Of a stretch of DNA of 64,000 bases, positions 1 to 10,180 are shown piece after piece (position 1 is the first letter of the stretch; each line of letters begins with the position of its first letter). The notes below the pieces were generated by a model. The model saw only the letters and a program-made list of their open reading frames with translations. It did no database searches and was not told the origin of the DNA. Source of the DNA: Zygnema cylindricum (Eukaryota > Streptophyta > Zygnematophyceae > Zygnematales > Zygnemataceae); NCBI GenBank assembly GCA_037447655.1, contig JBBHKE010000691.1:66756-130755 (forward strand). The letters run 5' to 3'. The translations under genes were made by a program, and so were the position numbers.

Positions 1-20
1 TACTTAGAAAATAAAAAATA

Positions 21-130
21 GAGGGAGGGAGGGAGGGAGGGGGGGAGGGAGGGAGGGAGAGGGAGGGAGAGGGAGGGAGAGGGAGGGAGGGGGAGTGGGG
101 GGGAGAGGGGGAAAGGGGGAGTGGGAGAGG
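21..130. repeat. GGGA-rich microsatellite
   Basis: Imperfect tandem GGGA/GGGAGA units on the + strand. No coding signal. It probably lies in an intron or upstream of the polymerase exons that start at 639. Confidence 0.85.
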
Positions 131-339
131 CCTGGGAAACAATCTTTCACATAAGCCATTTGGTTTTTTTTTTTTTACGTTTTACTTTCATTTTTATTTT
201 GTTATTATTTCGAAATTCTTTGTTTTTTTTTAAATCTTCGTAGGGATCGATTTGCATTTTGAATCCGAAACCCTAAAAAAATCCATGAAATCTTTTTTTT
301 CCCCTTGTTTTTCTTTTTTTCTTCTTTTAATTTCTTTCC

Positions 340-638
340 CCTCACTCTCCCTCCCACTTCCCCCCACCCTCTCTCTCCCTCCCTCTCTCCCCCCCCCTCT
401 CTCGCTCTCTTTTTCTCTCTCCATCTCTCTTTTTCCCCCTCTCCCTCTACCTCTCCTTCACCCTTTCCCTCTCCCTCTCCCTCTCTCTCTCCCTCTCCCT
501 CTCCCTCTCTTTCCCTCTCTCTCTCTCTTCTCTTCTCTCTCTCTCACACACTCTCTCTCAATCTCTCTCTCCCTCCCCTCCCTCCCTCCCTCCTTCCCTC
601 CCTCCCTCCCTCTCTCTCTCTCTTTTTTTCTGTTCTAG
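340..638. repeat. CT-rich microsatellite ending at a splice acceptor
   Basis: About 300 bases of CCCTCT/CTCTCT units that run directly into TTCTGTTCTAG, the acceptor of the first recognisable polymerase exon. The repeat therefore forms an extremely long polypyrimidine tract. Long open frames on both strands here are low-complexity artefacts (Ser/Leu/Pro or Arg/Glu/Gly only). Confidence 0.85.
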
Positions 639-1108
639 ACTCGGTTTAGACGTAGCCGTAGTCGATATCACTTCCGAAGTAAATTCTCGAATAGAGTCCA
701 AATTTTTTTCGACGGAATTTTTCGGTCACGTTTATTCTCCGAAACCCGATTTTTTTTCGCCTGCCCGAACTTTCGGGCAGCCTGTCTGGCCGTCTAGGCA
801 GCTGAAAAAACAACAAATTCGAGCTCCGAGAAAAGTCCGGAAAAAATGAAAATCGGAGGAAAAACAGGCGGAGACAAAAATTTGAATTTTCTTCTTCGAG
901 ACGAGAGAGACGAAACGAACACAGAAAAGACAAATGCACCAAAGACAAATTTAGAGAAGGCCGTTTTGGAGAAAACGAATGAGAATGCGACAGGTGTCAC
1001 ATTTGCTGACGTCATGCTGATGTCAGCGAGCCAACTGGCGGAGGATATTCAAGGAGCGGGGTCGAGAGAGAGACGGGTTACCGGTGTTCCTGTGGAATCG
1101 CAAATAAT
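639..1108 (+). CDS. Polymerase exon A: palm, with frame breaks
   Basis: Acceptor TTCTGTTCTAG ends at 638. From 640 the frame reads LGLDVAVVDITSEVNSRI and then GHVYSPKPDF, matching the human Pol iota segment around LGFDENFVDLT and SGHVYNN. The residue after the catalytic Asp is Val (GTA) where the family has Glu. A charged Lys/Asn/Glu/Thr-rich insert follows in another frame (846 onward), then DVMLMSASQLAEDIQGAG. After the GGGG run at 1058-1061 the frame moves again and reads VERETGYRCSCGIANN, the family's SAGIAxNK motif. A weak donor (GTGGGT) follows at 1109. The frame changes make this exon untranslatable as it stands. Confidence 0.65.
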
Positions 1109-1221
1109 GTGGGTTAACAGAGGGGGGAAGGGAAGGGACAGGACGAGGGGAGGGGAAATGGGAGGGGGAAGGGGAGGAACAGGTGGTTTTTTAGGATTTA
1201 ATAGGGTTTTTTAAAAAACAC

Positions 1222-1392
1222 ATACTAATTTTATTACCACTTTTTTTTCCCCCCCCTTTTTTTTTTCCCCCTGATTTTTTTTTTTTCCTCCGCACTTTTT
1301 TTTTTTTTCCCCCTTTTTAAACTTTGGTTATTAATTAACCTTACTTTTATTTCCCCCTCCTTTATGGATTTTTTTTTTTTTATCCCTTTTTT
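1222..1392. repeat. T-rich repeat, copy 1 (intron)
   Basis: Pyrimidine-rich segment ending in AAACTTTGGTTATTAATTAACC plus CTCCTTTATGGA. It is clearly the same unit as 2703-2893 in a later intron of the same gene. It lies where the missing KxLAKL palm segment would be expected. Confidence 0.7.
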
Positions 1393-1541
1393 GAATTTTT
1401 TTTTTTTTTTAATTTTTAGTTCTTTCTTTCTTTCCTTTTTTTTTTTTTTTGTTCTTCATTTGCTTGTTTATTTATTTCTTTCTTTATTTCTTTCTTACTT
1501 ATTTTTCTAGTTTATAATTTTATTTGTTTATTTTCGGGCAG

Positions 1542-1642
1542 CTGCCAGGTGTCGGCGAACGATTGGAAGAAGTTTTGAAAAATTTCGGCGTCGAAAAAAT
1601 CGGGCAGCTTCGGAAATTTTCGTTGCAAGAAATTCAGAATGA
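1542..1642 (+). CDS. Polymerase exon B: thumb helix-hairpin-helix
   Basis: Acceptor TTTTCGGGCAG ends at 1541; donor GA|GTACTT is at 1643. The 101 bases read LPGVGERLEEVLKNFG VEKIGQLRKFSLQEIQN in one frame. This is the thumb element that in Pol iota begins IPGIGYKTAK and grips the DNA minor groove. Phase 0 in, phase 2 out; joined to 2546 it gives an uninterrupted codon (GA+G). No defect is visible inside this exon. Confidence 0.72.
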
Positions 1643-1919
1643 GTACTTTCTACAATTACATTCTTAGAGCTTGGCTGTAAAAAATAAATAAATAATAAAG
1701 TAAAGTATATATATATACATATATATATATACATTTGATAAAAGAAGAATGGAGATAGGGTAAAGTAAGTAACACTTAAAAAATGGTAAGATTATAGAAT
1801 TAGAAAAGCGAGAATACAGAATGGAGGTATTGCATTTCCTGTAAATCCTTGTCATATTATCAATATGTTTTAGAATTTAGTTATTATATATATATATATA
1901 TATATAGATGTGTATATAT

Positions 1920-2345
1920 TAGTGTTGTGTATCGGTAAATTTCCTATCGTGATAATTCCGATAACGGATATTATCGGTTATCGAACGTCAAGAGGGCCAA
2001 ATATATCGCTCCCGGACAAATAAATTTGTTATCGCCGATATATATGTAAATATACAGTATTACTATACACTAGTATTATATGTTATATAGAATTATACTG
2101 TATACAGTATATTATATGTCATGTTACATATCACAATCCGGTCCGTACTTTGTAGAACAAAAGTACGGAAGTACTTTCAATCCGATCTGCTCAACACTTA
2201 CGGACAAAAAATTTGTACTTTGTAAGACCAAAAGTACTGGACCAAAACAATACAGGTATACAATCGCGATAAATTTTTATGGGCATATCGGGCCGATATA
2301 TTGGTAAAATATCTCGATAATTTCCTCGCCAGTATATCGAAACGA
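1920..2345 (+). repeat. TATCGG-rich repeat with hAT-like terminus, intronic
   Basis: Starts TAGTGTTGTGTATCGG, the same terminus found at 46909 and, inverted, at 57720. The body is full of TATCGG/CCGATA inverted words and AAAGTAC repeats shared with 46.9-47.1 and 57.5-57.7 kb. No matching right terminus is seen before the (TA)n tract. (TA)n microsatellites flank it (about 1706-1734, 1885-1907, 2356-2382). It lies in the intron between 1643 and 2545. Confidence 0.5.
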
Positions 2346-2355
2346 TATATCTTTG

Positions 2356-2386
<31 letters not shown>

Positions 2387-2545
2387 ATTTTATATCTATT
2401 ACTTTCAGCGTCTATTTCCTTTTTCTTTTATTATTAATTAATCTAAGTGTTTAATCCTTTTTATTAAGGATTCTCAACAAAAAAATTGCCTCTTCCCTCC
2501 TATTTCTTTTGGGTTTTTTCCTTCCCTTTTTTTTTGTTTTTGTAG

Positions 2546-2690
2546 GTTTGGAGAAAAAATGGGATTTTTTTTGTTTTTTGCGTGTCGAGGTTTGGACTTT
2601 AGTGCAGTAAAAGACAAAGGACTTTCCAAAAGTCTTTCGGTCGAAGATTCTTTTCCTTTTCGTGTTTGTACCACTTTTGAAAGGGCAGAG
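2546..2690 (+). CDS. Polymerase exon C: thumb to little-finger linker
   Basis: Acceptor TTTTTGTAG ends at 2545; donor GCAGAG|GTATAA at 2691. One open frame reads FGEKMGFFLFFACRGLDF then SAVKDKGLSKSLSVEDSFPF. The first half resembles Pol eta (FGEKNGSWLY..CRGIE). The second half resembles Pol iota (SFSEEDSFKKC) and bacterial DinB (KSLSVE). 145 bases, phase 2 in and phase 0 out. Confidence 0.75.
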
Positions 2691-2702
2691 GTATAAATTT
2701 AT

Positions 2703-2893
2703 TTTTGGTTTTTTATTTCCCCCCTCCCTCTTTTTCTCCCTCCACTTTTTTTGTCTCTTGCCTTTTCCCCCCCTTTTTTTTCCACCTGATTTTTTTTTTC
2801 CTCTGCACTTTTTATTTTCTCCACCTTTTTAAACTTTGGTTATCAATTAACCTGACTTTTAATTCCATCTTCTTTATGGAATTTTTTTTCTTC
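2703..2893. repeat. T-rich repeat, copy 2 (intron)
   Basis: Second copy of the segment at 1222-1392. It shares the order of a C-run, CCTGATTTTTTTTT, CCTCTGCACTTTT, AAACTTTGGTTATCAATTAACC and CTTTATGGA. Confidence 0.7.
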
Positions 2894-3017
2894 ATCACCT
2901 TTTTTTTTTTTTTTTCATGTTGTTTTCCAATTTTCTTTCACCTTTTTTAAATTTCCCCTTTCCCTCTCTTTTTTTTTATCTTTTTTTCTTTTCTTGTTTT
3001 TTTTTTTTGGGAATCAG

Positions 3018-3136
3018 AGTATTCTGGAAACTCTCGCCCCAGATCTCATTTTTCGTTTGGACGAGGAAAAAGACGAAAATTTTCGAATTCCGAAAACGTT
3101 TTGTCTCAAGTGGCAAACAAAAGATGGAGGATGGAA
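3018..3136 (+). CDS. Polymerase exon D: little finger start
   Basis: Acceptor GGGAATCAG ends at 3017; donor AA|GTAAAA at 3137. The frame reads SILETLAPDLIFRLDEEK then DENFRIPKTFCLKWQTKDGG. The pattern is a helix followed by the first beta strands of the Y-family little finger (compare KIEELLASLLNRV and PHTVRL in Pol iota). Phase 0 in, phase 2 out, continuous with the exon at 3986 (AA+G). A competing frame over the same bases gives a longer but non-homologous peptide. Confidence 0.7.
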
Positions 3137-3985
3137 GTAAAATTCTAAGCCTAACTACTAAAAAACATAAACAAATAAATCAATAAATCAATAAATAAAT
3201 AAATAAGTAAAAGAAGAGGAGTCAAACTGGGAATTAGTGAGAAGAAAAACTTAAAAAAGAGACGAAAAATTGAAAAAAATATGTAAGTATAAAGTAAAAT
3301 TAATATTGATCATGATGATATTGATGGAGAGGACAAGAAAGGACGAAACTAATGAGAAACAAAAGATAATGAAGTCAAAAAGGGAGAAAGGCCAAAGAGA
3401 GGCAAAGTACAAAATAAAAGATGACAAACAAATAAGCTAAAAGGAGAGATTTGTCGTTGAATTTCTCTTTGCTATTGACGATTTAATAAAGAAAAGAAAA
3501 GAAAAGTGAATTTAAAAGAGAAAACAAGAGAACCGGGAAGCCGTAAGGGCACTTCGAGGTAGAACTGATTCTAGGTGTGACTAATGTAGTTAGACGTAGT
3601 TACGGAAAAAGGAACCAAAGATAAAGAGATACCACGATAAGAACCTTCAACACACTAATAAAGGTATATACAATCCACTAAAGAAGCATAATACGCTATA
3701 ATAATGTACTAGACTTGTAATAAAAAGTTTAGGACTTAAGATGTGAAACTTGACATAAGCTTTAATAGTGTTTCAATATCTCCCTTCGATTGAAGCACGA
3801 CTAGTAACAAACACCGGCTTTAAAAATGTGTTTTTCAAGTAAAGGGCGAGGGAGAGTCTTGGTGAGAAAATCGACAAGTTGAGAATCCGTGTCACAATGA
3901 GAGAAGAGAACGGCGCCATCAATAATTTTATTTTTTTCTCCACTTTCTCTTTCTTTTTGACTTTTTTTTTTTTTTCATTTTAAAG
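3137..3985 (+). other. Intron with no recognised feature
   Basis: AT- and purine-rich sequence with many stops in all frames. It starts at donor GTAAAA and ends TTTTTCATTTTAAAG. I see no gene or repeat in it. Confidence 0.5.
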
Positions 3986-4514
3986 GTTTTTTGCGACCTC
4001 GGCTCCGATGCCCGTAGACGTCACATCTTCGAAAGTTCCAAATTTCCAAAAATAAAAGTTGTGGTTAAATTAGCTTTAAACTTATTGATTCGAAATTTTT
4101 TAAATAAAAATTTAAATCTCGTTGTAATAAACATCGGAGCGACAAATTTTGTGACCGAAAAAAAAGCCGACATCTTGGGGGGAGGAATTCGAAATTTTTT
4201 AACGCCGACAGAGGATTCGGGCAGACAAAATAATATTGGAGAAAAAATCGGAGAAAAAAGATTTGGATAAAACGAATCACCTTCAAAAATTTTGCGAGTC
4301 GAGGAAAATAAAGCCAATTTGGAAAAAAAAATTGGGGTGGAGGAAGGGAATTTGGGTTTTAAAAAAGTTATCAGGAAAAGGGAAGCGAGATTTTTGAGAG
4401 AGAGGAAATATTTAGGTGGTTTTAAGGATTTGGAGGAAGAAAAATATGGGTATAAAGGGGTGTTTGGAAGTGAATTTTGTCTAGAAGGAGAAGGAAGCGA
4501 TATAGAATGTGAAG
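3986..4514 (+). CDS. Polymerase exon E: little finger end and linker
   Basis: From the acceptor the frame gives FFATSAPMPVDVTSSKVPNF, then a stop at 4053. The adjacent frame takes over with IKVVVKLALNLLIRNFLNKN and LVVINIGATNF, the last helix and strand of the little finger (compare DILMKLFRNMV and LTLLSVCF). GGGIRNFLTP follows at the position where human Pol iota has its PIP sequence GLIDYYLMP. A TAA at 4268-4270 stops this frame, yet the same frame carries on as a charged linker to the donor GAAG|GTAAAC at 4515. A one-base shift at the A-runs near 4048-4057 would explain the first break. No GT lies between 4159 and 4294 that could hide the second in an intron. Confidence 0.6.
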
Positions 4515-4757
4515 GTAAACGTCCATTTTTTTTTTCTTGTAATTTATTTGCATATTATTTTTTAAAAATTTTAAGAGGCTCATACTGTTTTTTGAATCGG
4601 TCGAGTTGACTCGGCTGACTTCATTGACTTTGATTTTACTTTGTTTCACCCGGCTTGACCTGGTTTGACTTTGTTCGACTTTTTTTGACTTCAATTTCGT
4701 TTCAATTAATTTGACTCACTTTGACTTGGTTTGACCGCTATTTTGTTTTTTTTGCAG

Positions 4758-6130
4758 ATGAAGAAAACGACAACGACACGTGGACGGACCTCGAAGCTTA
4801 TCAAAATTTTAACGGAAAGTTAAACGGACCACATATAAAACCCTCTGTTTTCCACACTAAATTTGAACAAAGTTCGTTAGAGTTTGGTCCGGAATTTTTC
4901 GTCCAATCCCGTGATAAGAATATTTTTGGGAATGTGAATTCCAAAACAAATGAAAATCGGGTTTTCGAAAACGTTAACTCGAAAGATTTCGGAGATCGAT
5001 TTTATGAAAATAAAAATCGGAAAGAGTTTGATAATAGGTTTTATGAAAATGAAAATTCGGTTGTGCTAAAAACGGGAGAGGAAATCGACAGAGTTTTCGT
5101 TTTCGTAAAAAAGGAAAGCGGTTTTACGGAATGGAAACACGATAGCAACATGGAAAAAGACCTAAAAGAAGTAAAAGAAGTAAAAGAAATTCAAGAGAAT
5201 AAAGAATTTCTTGACTCGGAAAACGAAAATTTTGAAGTGAAAAAAGAATACTTCGAATTGAATAACGGAACTTTTTATATCGAAACGGAAAACGGAAATT
5301 TTTGCATCGAAAAGTAATTTTTTTGAATCGGAATCTTTTGACGAGAATGAATCTGAGATTGTGGCACAAATAGATATTTCGGAAACTGGGAAAAAAGGAA
5401 AAAACGAGAAGTTTCGAGAGGATTCGAGAATAAATTTCGAAGAAAAAAAATTGATTAATCTTTCTTTTCGAGAACCGAAAAACAAAAAATCCGAAGATTT
5501 AATCGAGAAAAAAGTGGAAAGTAAATCGGATTTTGAGATGGAAAGTGGCGCAAATAGTTTTGAAGAGGGTGAAAGGGGGAGGGAGAGAGAAAGAGAGAGT
5601 GAGAGTGAAAGGGAGAGAGGGAGAGAAAGAGAGGGAGAGAAAGAAAAAGGTAGAGAAGGAGAAAGTTTTAATTGTTTCGAATGTAAAAAAATAATAACTG
5701 GGGGTCGAGAAAAAATTAGCGAACATTTTGATTTTCATCTACCAGAAAAATTACAAAGAGAAGAAAACGGAGAAAGAGGAGGGGGGCATGGAGAGATGGG
5801 GGGAGAAGAGGAGAGAGAGAGAGGTATAGAGGGAGAGGGGGAGAAGGGGAGGGCGGGGGAGAAGAGGGGAGAGGGGAGCATGGAGGGAGAGGGGGAGTAG
5901 GGGTGAGAAATGGATATAATGGGAGAGGAGGATATGGAGGGGGAGAGAGGGGAGGAGGGGGGAAGAGGGAAGAAAATAGGAGGGGTGGAGAAGAGAGAGG
6001 AGATTTTTCCCTTCTTCCTCAAAAACAGAAAACGGAAGCCAAAATATCAAATGGAAAGAGAGTCACCAAAAGTGGGACAAATCATAAAAAAATAACAACT
6101 TTGGATTCATTTTTGGTGAAGAAAACTTAA
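4758..6130 (+). CDS. Polymerase last exon: acidic linker, UBZ finger, PIP box
   Basis: Acceptor TTTTTTTGCAG ends at 4757; G+AT joins to give DEENDNDTW. A disordered Asn/Glu/Lys-rich linker runs to a TAA at 5315 after CIEK. One base over, the frame continues SNFFESESFDENES through a Glu/Arg microsatellite to a UBZ3-type ubiquitin-binding finger at about 5670-5757: CFEC, then EHFDFH with the conserved Asp between the His residues, as in Pol eta. That frame stops at 5900 in a GA-repeat. The +2 frame supplies the end: HKKITTLDSFLVKKT, a PCNA-interacting motif, with TAA at 6128. The UBZ and PIP would recruit the enzyme to ubiquitinated PCNA. An intron ending CTTCTTCCTCAAAAACAG at 6028 might explain the last frame change, but no donor in the right phase is visible. 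Confidence 0.65.
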
Positions 6131-6136
6131 TCAAAA

Positions 6137-6142
6137 AATAAA
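6137..6142 (+). promoter_or_regulatory. Polyadenylation signal
   Basis: AATAAA seven bases after the polymerase stop codon; a plausible poly(A) signal for that gene. Confidence 0.4.
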
Positions 6143-9100
6143 ATGTGATTTGTTTTTTCATACAGACAATTTAATGTGTAGTATTTTTATTTTTTTTACA
6201 GGTTTTTTTGTATCGACTTTTCTTTAGCCTTTCCCTATGAGTATTGTACAGTAAATTGTTTTTTTTTTTTTTTTTTCTTATATCAAAACTTTGGATGCAC
6301 GTGGATATTTGAAAAAAAAAGAAAAAAAATTCTAAACCACGAAGGATAAAATAGATGAAAAGTCTATCTATGTATATGTGCAATATTCAACTTATTGTAT
6401 GAGTGCCAAAGTGTTAACTTTGGAAAATGGCCAAGCTGGGGATCAGGTGTTAGTTGTACACTGGCTCTACCAACTGAAATGGACGCTTTGGGAACAATGC
6501 GATGAATTGCCTGCAAATTTAACAACAAAAAAGAAGGAAAGAAGGGGAAAACAAAAAAGAAGAAAAATGTAATTTTTTGCTAGTTACATTTTAAGTTTCA
6601 AGTAAAATTTTGACATCACAAAAGTGATGAAAGTGACCCTTCTCTCCCAAGGGCCACTTCCCTTGGAAATTTCCGTCAAGATAATCATCACATGAGCGAG
6701 CGACCATTCACAATTTTACTCGGTTTCTCAATTGATTGACTGTTTTTATGACAAGAAAAGTCCCTTCATTCGAACTTTTGTAAAAAAAAAGGCAAGAGTT
6801 GCTAAATTGCAACGGCCGAGAAGCTACCAAGAGCTGCAAGTCACCCATTTAGTTATGCAAAAGACCACCCAAAAGTACCTCACAAATAGTCAACATGCTT
6901 GTACTTTCCTGACTATGCAGGTGGTCCTATATCATTGCTCTACCAGTAAGGTTTAATGCCACCGTCCACCTGAACTGTGTAGCACCATATGGTCCGCAAA
7001 TCTCTTCTACCAACAGTCGGCATTTTTACCGACACTGGTGATTCCACTCAGTCATTCCGGGTTCTCCACTTTTGTGTATGCGACGTCGGATATGAATCAG
7101 ACGTCTTCAAATTGCTCGTACGCGAACAATCCCTTTTAAATTTGTGTCGTGTTGACACGTGTCTTTTCCTTTTGTGTGACTGAGTGAGAGCCACACTAAA
7201 GTGGGTACATATTGAACTTATACTTCAAAAATATTTTAAAACGTCTCTCTCACACAAGTGTTATGAGAGACCGGAGTTTATGAAACAATAATAGTATTTA
7301 CCTACTTCATTCGAGCATTTTTCCAAAAAACTGACAAGCGTCTTTACCCATTTTTCTGTCAAAATAGCAGTAGTCCGTTTCATACAGACTCATTTCTGTC
7401 ATTCGGATGTACAATATGTAATGCCTAAAAAAGATAGATAATTTGTAGCAAAACAGAAAGAAAGGGGCACACTGTTTTGCACATGAATGTAACTTGTGGG
7501 GAATGTGGTTTTCCATCGACAAACTGTTAATGCGACCGCGACAACTTTTCACCGCGTCTCCGCTAAATTTTGGGCAGCTGAGTACAGCTCATATCCGTGA
7601 AAAAAAAGCGATATAAAATTTGCAATATAAATGTCTTGCCTCATCTACATGCAAAAATGCTTAAGTTAAATTTGAAATTTGAGCACAAAACCATCCTCTA
7701 TTGCCCTTATTTTTTCGTTTCCTTTAGTTTACTTATTATGTAAAGAAAATCCACACCAAATAGTGTACCTTTGTGTCAAGAATTTTTTCTCCTTACCATG
7801 CCTGATTGTAGCTCGCTTATGGGCTCAAAGTAATTTCCGGATAAGAATAAGTATAATCGGGAAGAATCTTTGTAATAAATGTGGATTTTATGCCCCTTTG
7901 TCTGGACCAAATATAGAGTTCATTTTGGATAACATGGGAAGAAAAGGCTCCTATGATTGCGATGGATTGGTTAAGTCTAGTTACTCAATCTGGAAGGAGT
8001 CCCATATGCTTCTCTCAGCTGAACCAATATAGAGAAACCAAGAAAAAGGGTGTTAGTAATTTTAAGTTTAATGTATTCTTTAAGCAAACTACAATATATT
8101 TTTGTTGTTTATTTTAAAGCCATTTTTTAAATTTTCAATTTTATTCTCTATCTACTATGTTCCATTCCAAAAATCAAGGTACACAACTTTTAGGAAGTGG
8201 AAACGAAAAAAATTAAAAAATGACTTATCCGTATCTACTTCCAACGTTACTGTTGTCGTATGATATTTTTTGTTGTTTTTGGTTAAGGTTTTCAATTACG
8301 TTTTCCTTATTATTCTTTATCGACTGTATTCCATCTCATAAAACCCAGCCAATTATAACATCGTAATAACGATTAGGAATATATGAATGAATATATGAAT
8401 AATGAGTAGGGGTTATTAGAGTAGGAAAATACATGGATGCCAAGAGGTAATTTTTGCTCTATTGTTTCAATGTGAGGAAGAACAATCTTGAATCGATGGT
8501 GAATGTTGTGGATATTTTTGTTTTTCGTTTTCTTTAACAATTTGGCCGTTTGGATCAAATTCTACAATTCGATGAAAGCTTCATGTCCCATTTATACTTG
8601 TTATGTTCTCGTTCTTCTCCCTCTCTTTTGCTCACCCACTCTCCCATTCGCCCGCTCTTCGTCTTCCGCTCTTCCTCTTATCCCCTCTCCCTCTCTCCCC
8701 CGTTCAAGCAATTTGTCCAATAAACAATAATGTAATTATTTCCGTGACTTGTCTATAAAGAATGCTAGTCTAAAATAACGACATACACGACCTATTTTTT
8801 TTCTTGTTGAATCACCTCCCCTTTTACTCGTTACATACATTGAAGAGTCTAAGCCATTCTTGCAATTCGCCGTGGTCTCTGTAATGAAGTATTATTTGGC
8901 TTTTTATCTGTTATATAAGGGTAATAATAGACTTTAAGTTAAAGTTGTATGCATAAAATATGCAAAATATTGGTTACCATACACCCATTTCTATGATTAC
9001 CTAAGCATTCAGCTCCATAAACGTGAAAGGATCGATTTAAATTCACATTAAAAAAACATTGCATCACATTGAATGGACATTGAGATGACGTTTCGCAAAA

Positions 9101-9955
9101 GTAACCTATATGGTCATGTGTCAGTTTTGTATGGGCATATAAAAGCAGCCAAGCTTCGCTGGCCGTAAAAACGTTTCGAACTAGATTTACAATGGTGGTG
9201 TCCATGTAAGATGTGGCCTAGCAATGCGACAGAATCTTCGTATATTCGTCCTTCCATTTAGTGATGGCGAGTTGAGTGGTCGCATAACTGTCGTCATTTC
9301 CGGCAAGAAGGATTTGAATTTGTACTTCACCAATAATATGCCCCCACCGTTTCTCAAAACTAAAAAGGTGTTAGGATTTGAAATTTCCAGTTATAAAAGT
9401 CTTGTGTTTATATTTATAAATAGAACCCTTTTTATTTATAAATGGAGTTTGACACTGCAGAGGCCGTGGCCCTATAACCTAATAAGTCAGCGGCCATATA
9501 GCCAAAAAGGGAAAAGTGATATAAAGGAACAAGAGAGGACAAAATAAAAGAAATGGTAAAACAAGCGTAAAAAAAAACAAGAGATAAAAGCACTACTAAC
9601 GTGAACTTAGGTTCTGTATTGATGAAAAATACAACGAGAGGTTACACTATTATGAAGAAACGCAAACGTGGAAGCCGCAGTATACAAGGTGAAGGTAGAA
9701 CTAATTAGGTAAAACAAATCTAGGTAGATCCAAAAATGGTAGAGATAATCACTAATTAGAAAGATTCTAAGAGTTAGTGGGAATCTTTCTACGCTAAAAC
9801 AATATGCACAAAAAGAGTACAAGGAGTACGACAATACAAATTAAAGTAGCATACTTAATACTTAGTGTTCAAAGACTTAACTAACATGCAAAGAAAACGA
9901 ACTAAAACATTGTTGTTCAATAATGACATGGAATTTCGAATTTTAATAAGGGCAA
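6143..9955. other. Intergenic sequence, no recognised gene
   Basis: AT-rich sequence with only short open frames (under 120 codons) that show no motif I know. A CT-rich patch lies near 8610-8705. A minus-strand frame at 8939-9205 has a faint mariner-like look (SEAWLLLYAHTK) but is too weak to call. No RNA gene was recognised. Confidence 0.5.
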
Positions 9956-9959
9956 ATTT

Positions 9960-10180
9960 AAGTGAGGGGAAATGGGAGGGGGATAGGGCAAATTTACAGG
10001 AGAGTGTAAGGAGAGGGATAGGGAAATTTTTTGGTAGAGGGAGAGAGAAAAGGAGAGGGATGGGAAGCGAAATAGGGCAGATTGAGGGGAGAGAGATATA
10101 GAGAGGTATAGGGCAAATTTAGGGGAGAGAGAGAGGGAGAGGTATATAATAGATTTAACGGAGAGAGAGGGAGAGGGAGC
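9960..10180. repeat. GA-rich low-complexity tract
   Basis: Imperfect GGGAGAGAGA/AGGGCAAATTTA units, several copies of 'AGGGCAAATTTA' among them. Non-coding. Confidence 0.7.

Larger units (their letters stand above)
639..6130 (+). pseudogene. Rad30-family (Pol iota/eta-like) DNA polymerase, 3' part, apparently degraded
   Basis: Y-family translesion polymerase inserting nucleotides opposite damaged bases at stalled forks. Seen in order: palm motif LGLDVAVVDIT; SASQLAED then ETGYRCSCGIANN; thumb helix-hairpin-helix LPGVGERLEEV; FGEKMG...CRGLD (Pol eta-like); KSLSVEDSF and a little finger with LAPDLIF and KLALNLLIRNFLNKN (Pol iota-like); acidic linker; UBZ (CFEC...EHFDFH); terminal PIP box TLDSFLVKK. 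Splice phases of the 1542, 2546, 3018 and 3986 exons agree. The N-terminal catalytic exon (DxDxFF) is not in the window. Oddities: catalytic Glu is Val, the KxLAKL...KPN palm segment is missing, and frames break near 750-845, 1058, 4010-4058, 4200-4290, 5310 and 5770-5905. Either a young pseudogene or a gene with indel errors in the assembly; the Glu loss favours the first. Confidence 0.72.

Noticed and set aside
252-649. Long overlapping open frames in the CT tract
   Set aside because: Composition is only Ser, Leu, Pro and Phe, and frames are open in several phases at once; a microsatellite artefact.
7679-8032. Frame of 117 codons
   Set aside because: No recognisable domain and no splice, promoter or homology support.
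8939-9205. Possible mariner transposase fragment on the minus strand
   Set aside because: Only a loose SEAW-like resemblance; no second catalytic motif, no inverted repeats, no TA duplication.
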